Assembly (NCBI GenBank): GCA_050084985.1
Contig: JBITNC010000002.1
Coordinates: 39,990,001 to 40,054,000, forward strand
Length of the DNA: 64,000 nucleotides
Source of the DNA: Nageia nagi
Lineage: Eukaryota; Pinophyta
Direction of reading: 5' to 3'
Both the position numbers and the translations under genes were made by a program. A model generated the notes under the pieces. It had not been told where the DNA came from. It saw only the letters and a list, made by a program, of their open reading frames with translations, and ran no database searches. Positions 45,991 through 55,726 of this stretch are shown one piece after another; positions within the stretch are counted from its first letter, which is position 1; each line of letters starts with the position of its first letter.

Positions 45991-46310
45991 ATGGGAGAGG
46001 CAAGTGCTTCTTCAGACGATGCATTGCTTAAAGAATTCTTTACAGAAGTTAGTGAAGTTGAACGTGATAATGAAGTCAACAGGATAATGTCATGCTTCAA
46101 GTTAAACCCTTTTGAGCATTTAAATTTGTTGTTTGATTTTGCTCTAGATGATGTCAAGCAGTAATATCGTAAGCTTTCACTACTTGTCCATCCTGATAAG
46201 TGTAAGCACCCTCAGGCACAGGAGGCTTTTGGAGCATTGGCTAAAGCTTAGTAGCTACTATTGGATCCTCAGGAGAGGGAGTATCTTGTTTGCCAAATTA
46301 GCATAGCTAA
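45991..46310 (+). pseudogene. DnaJ (J-domain) gene fragment inside copia element 4 leader
   Basis: From ATG 45991 the frame reads MGEASASSDDALLKEFFTEV, then VERDNEVNRIMSCFKLNPFE and DDVKQ. Then come YRKLSLLVHPDKCKHPQAQE and AFGALAKA. The invariant HPD tripeptide of J domains is at 46189-46197. The spacing matches plant J proteins of the DNAJC8-like type, in which J domains stimulate Hsp70. Stops at 46162 (TAA), 46249 and 46252 (TAG TAG) stand where Gln is expected, fitting C-to-T decay. Similarity ends near 46310, perhaps at an exon end. The 230 bp before the ATG looks like captured 5' UTR. Confidence 0.88.
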
Positions 46311-46447
46311 AGGAAACAAACCCATGTGTAGCCTACTCTCTCTTGGTCTCCCTCCATGCACACACAGTAGTCTCCTCTTCCTCCCTCACTGACTTGCCTT
46401 GCACCTCTCTTTGCTCTATAGCTCATGACCTCTCCTCCTCTCCTCTG

Positions 46448-46537
46448 TAGTTAGACATGTATGCAAACTATGGAAGCATCGGGAAGGCACACGAATTGTT
46501 TGATAATATGCATGCTGCAGATAGAATTTTTTGGAAA
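46448..46537 (+). pseudogene. PPR motif fragment inside copia element 4 leader
   Basis: The plus strand reads LDMYANYGSIGKAHELFDNM followed by HAADRIFW, a PPR motif of the PLS class in which YAKCGSI and A-x-x-x-F-D-x-M are standard. It follows a long CT-rich tract ending TGTAG, so a 3' splice site could mark the start of the captured exon. It lies about 140 bp after the DnaJ fragment on the same strand. A C-rich stretch (46540-46790) follows with no recognised coding content. Confidence 0.75.
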
Positions 46538-47802
46538 CACACCTGCATGCCTCTCCGTAGCCTCCTCCCTTGTGCATGTGCCATCATGCACCTTGCTTGG
46601 TCGCCCCCACATGCCAGCCTCCTACCCAAGCCTCCTCTTCCTCCCTTGCTGGCTGCACCTTCTCCCTCCTCCCTCACCATCTAATCTACTCTTATGCATG
46701 GCCACCATCACCTCCATTGCTGACCTTGAACTCTCTCCATTGGCTATCTTCTAGTGCCTCCATGTAGGTCATCCTACCTCCCACGGTCAAGGTTGATGGC
46801 TGCCAACTCCTTGCAAGTCTTCTTAGTCACTTTAATGCACTTAAATGCATTAAGTTTGTTTAGTTGACTACTTGCATTTTTGCTCTTCCAAAAGCAACGT
46901 ATGCTTTTCTTGGTGGAAGAAAAAGGGGGGGTCATATTTTTACAACCAAAAAAAAAGCATTTAATTGTTTTTTGACTTAGGAGTATTTTTTTAGTGCTTG
47001 AGGTAGGAGAAGCATTAAAATGCATGAAGTAAGGGTATGGGTCTCCTTCCTTTTCCATTTAATTCTTGGAGACTTGGTAAGTGGTGAATATTTTTTAAGT
47101 TAAACTTAGCTTATTTATAAAAAAAAATGCTTAGAATATTTTTTATTGCATGTTTAAATTACTAAGATGCACATGCAATTTCTAGAATGCTAACCTCTTA
47201 CATTTTTTTCTCGCTAAGCATAGTAATTTAGTCTAAGGATGCTATTTTTTAAGTAAATAAGGGAATTTTTTTACTTAAAATGCATACTTATAAGACAAGT
47301 CTTAGCATACATTTTTTTTAGGGATAAAACCTTAAGTGAAAAAGGGGGAATTGGTATAATTTTTTACTTAAATTTTATCTAGATCTTGCATGCTAAACTT
47401 GTGATGCATGTCTCTTTATCTTGTAAACTTTATCTAGATATTGCATGCTAGACTTATGATGCATGTATCTTTATCTTGTTTGAGGAATAAAACATGCTTA
47501 GGACTTAAATTTTTAAGTTAAATAATGCATGATGCATGATTACTTAAATTTTTTTAAGTCATGGAATAATGCATGTTATGAATTAAATGCTAAGTAGGAC
47601 TTAGTTCTTTTTTAAAAATTCATTAAGTGTTTGAATGAATTGAGCAAAATATACAAAATCTAAAATGTCCTTTATGGGTTAGTACAAAACCCATTGGACT
47701 TTTTAAGGTTTTTTCAAGCTCGTGTGGATTATGCAATTTTACTTTACTTTATATTTTTTGCATAATTTGCTTATACTTGCAAAATGCAAATATTGAAAGT
47801 AA

Positions 47803-48217
47803 CCCTTAAAATGAACACATTCGCACATATTCTTCCACAACATGACTTGTTTGGGGAGCCATAAGGTGAGGACAGGGCAGACTGGAGCCCTTTTAGTCCG
47901 AAGACCCAAGTGGTGGTAAGTCCATCTTAATTGCCCCTAAGACCTCTGTTGGATTGGACATAACTCTATTAGGTGGACAGGCATGTGTGTAGTGATACCA
48001 CATGTTCGCACGTCCATTCAGGGATTATCCTGATAACCTAGGAGGAAAACTGAAAACCTTAATCAAGATAATTAAAATGGTCGGTCCAAGATACGTCAGA
48101 TCCTTGGAAAATAGTTGGTACTTCTCCTTGTGAGAGTATATTACTGACCAAGGTGAATTGGTTGAGGACTGGTAGTACCTGGGCTCCACCTTGCGGGCAT
48201 CCAGGTGAAGGCCTAAT
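47803..48217 (+). other. conserved noncoding leader block (element 4 copy)
   Basis: This aligns with the corresponding blocks of elements 2 and 3. The most conserved part runs from CATAACTCTATTAG through GGACAGGCATGTGT to CACATGTTCGCAC. It contains the hairpin CATGTG (47982-47987)/CACATG (47999-48004), whose loop and 3' arm include GATACCA. It ends about 150 nt before the gag ATG. Confidence 0.85.
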
Positions 48218-48368
48218 TCTATAAAAGAAAACAACCCCAACTTTATTCCTCTATGGATCATGGTTATAAGTTTGCACATGTGGGACATGTTTACTTATGT
48301 TTGATTTGTATAGATGGAAACTTGTAAAAATTTTGCATTCTTATTGTATATTTACTTTTGTACAGATA

Positions 48369-51300
48369 ATGGTTGAAACCTTCATACCCAAGAACATACT
48401 CGACGGTTCCAACTTCGGCATATGGGAACCTCGTATGAGAGCTGAGTTACAAGCAAGGAAGCTATGGTAGATAGTAAATGAAGATCTAGTCACTCCTACA
48501 TATGAGAAGGCCCTTGAAATCTACAACTCAAAGAATGAGTTAGCAACTTCAATGATCTATCATGCAGTTTCAGATGACATCCTTCTCATGATCTCTTCCT
48601 CGACATTAGCAAAAGAAGCTTGGGATAGACTAAAGAAAATTTACCTTGGGTCCAAATTTTCAAGAAGGTTCACCATTCTACAAAAGTTATTACAATATCG
48701 TCAAGGTGAACATGAAAGTGCCTCAATCTACTTGAACAAAATCATTGACCTCAGGACACAACTGGTTGGCTGTGGGTGCAATTGGATCAATGATGAGTTC
48801 ATGGTCTTAATCATTCTTCAAAGCCTCTCTACAAAGTTTAGTAACTTTGTCACAATTATGGAGACTAGGCTCGATGATGAAGAAGATGTCATCTCTCTTA
48901 ACAACCTTTCTAGACTCCTTCTGAAGCATGAGGAAACTTTGAACAAGAAAATGTTGAACATTTCTCCAAAGGATAATAGCATTGCTCTAGGAGCAACCAA
49001 AACTCCTTTCAAGAAGACATTCAAATATTATAAATTCAAAGATAACAAATCCTCATCTACCATCAAGAAGCATGACAACTTCAAACAAAGGAATGACAAA
49101 GCTGGATCAAGCAAACCAACACCGCAGGAAAAGTTTGATGGAAATTGTAACTTTTGTGGCATCTTTGGGCACAAAGAGTATGATTGTCACAAAAAGAAAT
49201 TTGCTCAAAAAGGCAAGGGAAATGCAAATGTGAGAAATTTCAATAATAAGAAGAAGAAGAAGCATGCTGCTACTATTGCCTACTACTCAATGACTCAAAC
49301 TATTTCAAATGATTGGATTGTTGATTTAGGATGCACTAATCACATGTGTTATGAAAAGGATAAGTTTGAAAATTTTCATAAGTACAACAAGGATACAGTT
49401 GTGATAGGTGATAATACAGTTCTTGATGTTCAAGGAATAGGGAATGTGAAGATTCATGGAAAGGCTCTTGATAATGTCTTTTATGTGCCTAAACTAAGGA
49501 TGAATCTTATCTCCGTAATTCAGATTACAAGGAAAGGATGCTCATTTGAGTTTACCTCACACTCCTGTTGTGTTAAGAAAGGACTTGCCACCTTGATGAA
49601 AGGATCAGTAAAGAATGACCTTTATATTGTGGATCAAGTACCTTCAAAGATTTGTCTTGCTACAAATGTGTGTTCAAAAGGTAATCTTTGGCATCAACGA
49701 TTAGGGCACCTTAACCACAAGAGTATTCAAGATATGAAAAATCAAGAACTTGTGGAAGGTTTACCTAATATTTCACCCATAATTGGTCTTTGTGAAAGGT
49801 GCATTCTAGGAAAGATGAATATGCAAAAGTTTGAAAAAGATAAGGCAACTTAAGCTACTCGTCCTCTTCAGCTTGTGCATTCAGATTTGATGGGTCCATT
49901 TCAGACTAAGTCTCTAGGGGGAGCTTCTTATGTTCTGACCTTCATTGATGACTTCAGTAGGATGACATTTGGTTATCTACTTGAGCATAAGGATCAAACT
50001 TTTGACCGGTTTAAAAACTTCAAGGCACTTGTTGAAAATCAAACTGATTTTAAGATCAAAATGTTGAGATGTGATAATGGGGGTGAGTATAATAGCAATG
50101 AGTTTAACGACTATTGTGTTAAACATGGGATCAAGTGATAATTCACAATCCCATACACCCCTCAGCAAAATGGAGTTGCTGAAAGGAAGAATCGCACCAT
50201 TATGGAAATGGCAAGATGCATGTTGGGTAACCTTCCTAGTTTCTTATGGGGAGAAGTTGTTCACACTGCTATTCACACCCTAAATAGGTATCCTACTAAA
50301 GCAATTGAAGGTAAAACTCCATATGAAGCATGGACAGGAAAGAAACCTAACATCTCACACTTTAGGGTCTTTAGTTGTGATGCATTTGCCTTCATTACCT
50401 CAGAGAAAAGAAAGAAGCTAGACAAAAGATCAGAAAAATGCATCTTTGTGGGGTATGATAATTAGCATAGAGGTTACAGGCTCTACTCCTCATCTCATAA
50501 AATAGTCTTTATTTCTAGGGATGTCAAGTTCAATGAACTTCCTAAGGATACGACTTCTCATGCTGAGGTGTCTGATTCAGATGATTCTATGCCTGCACCT
50601 AACTGGTTGGATGATCATGTAGGGAAGTCACCACAAGAGCAAAATTCTCCAGCTCAGAGAATTACAAAGAGTATGACCTTGAATAAATCCTTATTTGCCA
50701 AAATTGATAATATGAATGAGCCATCAACATTCAAAGAAGCTTCCAAGCAAGAGTGTTGGATGGAAGCTATGAAAGTTGAGTATGAGGCACTCATGAAAAA
50801 TGAAACTTGGGATTTGGTTCCTTATCCCAATGAGAAAAATGTGATTGGAAATAAATGGATATACAAGGTCAAGTACAATTCTGATGGGGAAGTTGAAAAA
50901 TACAAAGCAAGGTTAGTGGCCAAAGGATTCGCTCAGAAATACGGTATTGATTATGAGGAAACCTTTGCTCCTATGGCCAAGATGCCTACTGTCAGGATAA
51001 TTCTTGCTCTTTTTACAGCTCAAGGTTGGAAAGTTTTTCAACTTGATGTCAAGAGTGCATTTCTCAATGGTGACTTGGATGTAGAAATCTACATGAATCA
51101 ACCAGAAGGATTTATTCCAAAAGGAAAAGAGTCTCTTGTGTGCAAGCTAAAGAAGTCTTTGTATGGACTTAAACAAGCACCTAGAGCATGGTACAAGAAA
51201 ATTTCAAGATTCTTTGCAGATATTGGTTTTTCCAAGTGCTTCTTTGACTCAGATCTTTATGTACTCAATCAAGGAAAAGATGTGGTCTTAATTCTCCTTT

Positions 51301-52265
51301 ATTTGGATGATCTTCTCATAACAGGAAATAATATTGAAATCATCCAAGAGTGCATATCCAAACTGAAGGCAACATTTGAAATGACTGATCTAGGTCTATT
51401 GCATTACTATCTTGGAATGCAAGTATACCAACACAAAGATTGTATTTATCTTAGTCAATCTAAGTATATATCAGACATCTTGCAAAAGTTTGGAATGGAG
51501 GAGTGTAGATATGCTGCAATACTTATTTCTCCTAAAATCATTGTATCTTTGAGCTAAGATTCTCAGTTGGCTAATGCTACAGCTTTTAGGCAATTGATTG
51601 GTAGTCTTCTATATCTGACCATCTCTCAACCTGATATTACCTTTGCAGTGAATCTAATGGCACGATTCATGCAAAAACCATATGTTGAACACCTCAATGC
51701 TGTTAAGCAAATCTTGAGGTATGTGGTAGGGAAAGAGGATCTTGCTCTTAAGTATTCCAAAGTGCCCTCAATTGTTCTCTCTAGGTTCTCAGATTCTGAT
51801 TATGGGGGAGATAGAGATGACAAAAAATCAACCTCTGCATATGTGTTTAGCATTGGTTCAGGTGCTATCTCTTGGGCTTCCAAGAAGTAACCTACTGTGA
51901 CTCTTTCTACCATCGAAGCTGAATATCGAGCCATGTCTGTTGCTACCCAAGAAGCTATTTGGCTGAGGCATCTTCTGAATGAAATTGGGTATAAACAAAA
52001 TGGCCCATCTCTTATTTCTTCAGATAATCAATTGGTTATCTCTTTGGCTAAGAATCCTGTGTTCTATCAGAGAACCAAACATGTGGAAATCCAAGCCCAT
52101 TTTATCAGGGAGAAGGTTCTAGATGACATCATACACTTGGAGTATTGTCCATCTACTGAAAACTCTGCTGATTTATTCACCAAGCCCCTTCCTAAAGCTC
52201 AGTTTAGCAAGCTTAGGGATTCTCTCAAGTTGGTGAAGTTACCCTCAAGGGGGAGTGAAGTTTGA
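48369..52265 (+). pseudogene. gag-pol polyprotein of copia element 4, one frame, seven premature stops
   Basis: From ATG 48369 (MVETFIPKNILDGSNFGIWE) to TGA 52263 the same frame is kept for 1299 codons. Domains: UBN2-type gag; CCHC knuckle CNFCGIFGHKEYDC (49146-49187, all ligands kept); protease site DLG (49323-49331) where DSG is expected; pre-integrase HHCC region around LWHQRLGHLNH; integrase core with both Asp boxes and the Glu in VAERKN (50181); RT with YLDD (51300-51311) instead of YVDD; RNase H; end SRGSEV. Premature stops start at 48468, 49851, 50136, 50139, 50463, 51555 and 51888. There is no frameshift. It makes the virus-like particle and copies and inserts the element in this family. 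Confidence 0.95.
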
Positions 52266-52323
52266 ACTTTTGTTAGTGATGACAACTTCACCTCTAAGAG
52301 GCCTTTTTGATTGTACATTCTAG

Positions 52324-52706
52324 ACCTCCGTGGTAAGTTTGCTCTACGTGACAAACTTGTACAATTATTGTTATAGAGTGTTGATTATTTTATACCTCCG
52401 TGGTAAGTTTGCTCTGTGTGACAAACTTGTTGTACATATTTATACCTCCATGGTAAGTTTGCTCTATGTGACAAACTTGTTGTACATTTTACACCTCTGT
52501 GGTAAGTTTGCTCTGCATGACAAACTTGTTGTACATTTTATACCTTCATGGTGAGTTTGCTCTACATGAGAAACTCGTTGTACAATTTTTGAGCATATAA
52601 TTAATATACCTCCATGGTAAGTTCGCTCTGCTTGATGAACTTGTTGTACATTCTATACCTCCGTGGTGAGTTTGCTCTACATGAGAAACTCGTTGTACAA
52701 TTTTTA
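52324..52706 (+). repeat. seven-unit tandem hairpin array after pol in element 4
   Basis: Units start at 52324, 52394, 52444, 52494, 52542, 52608 and 52657, about 48-70 bp apart. Each has ACCTYCRTGGT, a hairpin, then GTTGTAC (shortened in unit 1). Units 1-4 have arms AAGTTTG/CAAACTT. Units 5 and 7 have GAGTTT/AAACTC and unit 6 has AAGTTC/GAACTT, so changes in one arm are matched in the other. The loop is CTCT, three variable bases, then TGA. No open frame is shared. A structural RNA role in the element's 3' region is inferred. Confidence 0.9.
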
Positions 52707-52739
52707 TGCTCTATTAATAATCAACACATGTCTATATAC

Positions 52740-53183
52740 AACAGGTGACTATGAGTGATGGCTTGGCATCTCCATGATGACTTAGAGTGCACCATTAATC
52801 AGTTATTTATAAGATGGCATTATTTGATTCTTTTATTTGAATATATGATGCATCTAACTGATTTTGTTCATGAGTTGTTGGTAGCATGTAGGATCTTCTT
52901 CAGAAATGCAGGTTACTCACCTTGTGAAAGCAAGCTCATGGAGACTCACATGTCAGCTTAAAGTTGATCGACTACTATGTACAGTGAAACCAGTTGTGGT
53001 TAATGATTGTATTGTAAACCATTTTGTCAAATGGTAATGTAGTGAGTCTCAAACTAGTTCTCAAAAAGATTCTCAAATATGTAAATGTTCTCATCTCCAC
53101 TTGTATCTCTATGGAGGAGAACTCTCTCTTACTCTTTCTCTTCTCTCTTCTACGCTCTATCCCAATATTGCAATAAGGGGGAG
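52740..53183 (+). other. conserved 3' noncoding block and polypurine tract of element 4
   Basis: It matches 19795-20229 of element 2 and the reverse complement of about 22820-23290 of element 3. Shared landmarks are GGTGACTAT, GATGACTTA, GTGCACCATT, TGGTTAATGATT and a CT-rich run. The PPT AAGGGGGAG (53175-53183) abuts the LTR. Confidence 0.85.
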
Positions 53184-53655
53184 TGTTAGAATTTGTAATG
53201 AAATATTATGAATATCTAAACTTCTTGTAAGTTCAATTAATCACTTAAAGGATATGTAGATACCTTAAGGGATTAATTGAATTCTTTATTATGTGTGGAC
53301 TTTGACCTAACCATGGGGTTAGTTGGTAGGTTAAAGTTAGGTCACACATTTATTGTAACCCTAACCTTACCCTTGGGTTAAAGGGAGGTTAGGGAGGTGC
53401 TCTCGAGCTATAAATAGAGGGCCTCTCCTCTTATAACATATCTAAGCTTTGGAGTAACATTACTCTACTAGTTTGTGTAGGAGAGAGGAAGAGAATAGTT
53501 GTAAGAGGGGCATACTTGAGAATTGAGATACTAGTTGTGGATGTACTCCCAAGGAGGGAGGAACCACATTACACTTGTGTTATCTTATGTGAATGTTGTG
53601 TGATTGAGCTTCCTAGTCTTGGACCTTGAGGATTAGAGTAGTGCTAATTCTCTCA
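53184..53655 (+). repeat. 3' LTR of copia element 4
   Basis: 472 bp, nearly identical to 44584-45055; TATA-like TATAAATA at 53409-53416. Followed by the CAATG target duplication. Confidence 0.97.
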
Positions 53656-53699
53656 CAATGATATACTATGATGACATTGATAGATGATTATAAAGTGCC

Positions 53700-54812
53700 T
53701 CATGATAATGCTATAAGATGAGTGACTTGTTCTACCCTAAAGTTTCCATTATTGGATAACTACAAAAGGAGTATAATGCTTCAGTATCGACTTCTAAGAT
53801 GTTAAGATTGATGTATTAATGAATGTGCTCAAGTGATAAATGTTTGATGTGAAGATATAGGATAAAATTCATGTTTATGCTCAATTACTTTATTCAAAAG
53901 ATATGTGATTATAATGGCATGTCAAAGGATGTTTTTTTCTTATTATCTCATATTATAGAGATGTTGGAATAACCATACCCCTTCTTGCTTGTTGATCATT
54001 TTTCTTTGTGTCATCTATATGGACAAAGCCCATAAAATCATGATAAGAAGATGGACTATCCTCATGATATACTTAACTTACTAATGTTGAAGCCTCTACT
54101 TGATTTACATTATACTTAGGTAAAGGCTCCTTGAATATCCCTAAGTGTTGATTTGGTGATGCAACTAGAACTCTCAATGTGACTTTCTCATTCTCAATTA
54201 GATATAGGACTAGGTGTCATAATCACATGCACCATTAGTGTGGTATCCTATTTTCATATAATAATCATAAAATTCATTTTCCTTGTACCAAGTACTTGTA
54301 TATACAAATGGATTATCCTTGATTTTGGGTAATGTTATGATGTTCACTTGAATAAGTATTTGAAATATGTTTGATAAAGTTTCCACAAAAGGAGTAAAGC
54401 TATAAGATTATTTTTATGGTAAATATGCTTTATTATTGATTTTCACTTATGCTTGAGATTTTTTATTATTTCTTGTATGTACATTTATTTAGTGGTGCCA
54501 CTGCTATGATAGGTTAATCTTGATTAACATCATATGATACTTGATTTGATTATGGTTTTTGATAAGATTGATTGTTATCATTACCACCATTATTACACTT
54601 TTTATCATTAGTTTTTTTCTATCTTGACTTCACCCAATTGAAGCTTTACTTCCTTAATGATTTTAGCTTGTTTTAATGCTTCTTCAAATGATTTATGTTA
54701 TTATATTTGTAAGATAGATGAAATACATTTATTACAACTTTTGTTAAACATATTCATAATTTCATCTTATGGTAAAGTGTAAGGCAAGTCTATTATAAGT
54801 GCTCTCCATATC
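53700..54812 (-). pseudogene. gypsy gag remnant, C-terminal part
   Basis: Read on the minus strand from 54812: DLPYTLP, DEIMNMFNKSC, then HKSFEEALKQAKIIKEVKLQ (54621-54697), typical of the end of the retrotransposon gag domain. Then near 54230-54310 comes WYKENEFYDYYMKIGYHTNG, which matches the region of plant gypsy gag where a CDYH...GHHT zinc-binding pattern is expected, with Cys and His ligands lost. Further down, FKEPLPKYNVNQVEASTLVS resembles gag-pol spacer. It is the continuation of 58770-60435 across the LTR-element insertion. Confidence 0.65.
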
Positions 54813-54817
54813 TATAC

Positions 54818-55543
54818 TATTGGAATTTGATCTCAATTGAAGACCAAATTATAAACTTGCATTTCCAATTCTTTGCCAATTGGACTAGTTCAAACATATC
54901 AGTCAAATTTGAGGAGTTATAACTTTTTATGAAGACATCTAATTGAGTTGATTTTTTTTGTATTGGATAGTGTTCAAAATGACCTTTCTAACAAGTACAT
55001 GCATGTCTATATTTTCTTAAGGATTGACTACCATTATGGTTGTTTTATGGTGAACTATCCTTATCTACCCAGAAACGCTTTAACCCTGCACGTTTCATCA
55101 AAATAAATGTGATCGTGTTTCTAAAACATGGTCACATTTCACCTATGATAGTTTTGGGAGTTATTGATGACTTATAGAGTTATTTTTTAGTTATTTTCAA
55201 TTATTGTATGGTTGTAATAATATCTAAGAACATTCCAGACCTTTGGCATAGTATAAAAACATGTGTTCCTTTAAGTTTTAGGCAGATTGAGGTATGTTTG
55301 AGTATGGATCTATGAGATCCACCATTTTGGCATTATAGTTTGCATGTAAAGTGTTTAAAAAAATGTTAATGACCATCAAATTCTCAATAAAGATATGATT
55401 TTAGTTCCAATATATGTTCTTATCTCAAATATGTAAATGTTAATGTTGTTTAATGATATTTTGCAATACTATAGATTTGGGAATGTGAGTCTGTATTGGG
55501 AAATATGAATGTTGATTTTTATTGAAACTTTTTAAAAACTACA
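54818..55543 (+). repeat. 5' LTR of the non-autonomous LTR element
   Basis: 726 bp starting TATTGG (TGTTGG in the partner) and ending ACTACA. It contains a TATA-like TATAAAAAC at 55252 and a polyadenylation-type AATAAA at 55386-55391, both also present in the 3' copy. Confidence 0.85.
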
Positions 55544-55545
55544 TT

Positions 55546-55553
55546 TGGTATCA
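55546..55553 (+). other. primer binding site of the non-autonomous LTR element
   Basis: TGGTATCA directly after the LTR (two intervening T) equals the first eight bases of the initiator Met-tRNA complement; the following bases diverge. Confidence 0.65.
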
Positions 55554-55726
55554 AATTTGATATGATTTAATGGGTTTGAAGAAACTTGGTAGATGAAAGA
55601 AGTTAGTGTAAACTTATGGAGATCTTGAGAATAGTTTGTAAAAAATATTTTCATGGTTGATTTCTATTTAGGTTTCTTTGTTGCTCTAGTTTTAAGGCTA
55701 TCAATACTAATTTCTTACCAGTACTA

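Larger units (their letters stand above)
44584..53655 (+). mobile_element. Ty1/copia element 4, youngest copy, with host-gene fragments in its leader
   Basis: Complete: 5' LTR 44584-45055, primer site 45058-45070, 3.3-kb leader, gag-pol 48369-52265, hairpin array, conserved 3' block, PPT and 3' LTR 53184-53655. A perfect target duplication CAATG lies at 44579-44583 and 53656-53660. The LTRs are both 472 bp with about nine differences by eye. At 9072 bp it is about 2 kb longer than element 2, mostly because of leader sequence at about 45.2-47.7 kb that includes DnaJ and PPR fragments. It sits in the gypsy relic, 37 bp right of the CACTA-like element's duplication. Confidence 0.97.

Noticed and set aside
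46461-46754. 97-codon open frame rich in Cys, Pro and Leu
   Set aside because: It arises from CT-rich sequence; the supported reading is the short PPR frame at 46451-46537, which is in another frame.
52324-52706. CRISPR-like array of short repeats
   Set aside because: The whole unit is conserved, only three loop bases vary, there are no unique spacers, and it lies in a plant retrotransposon 3' region.
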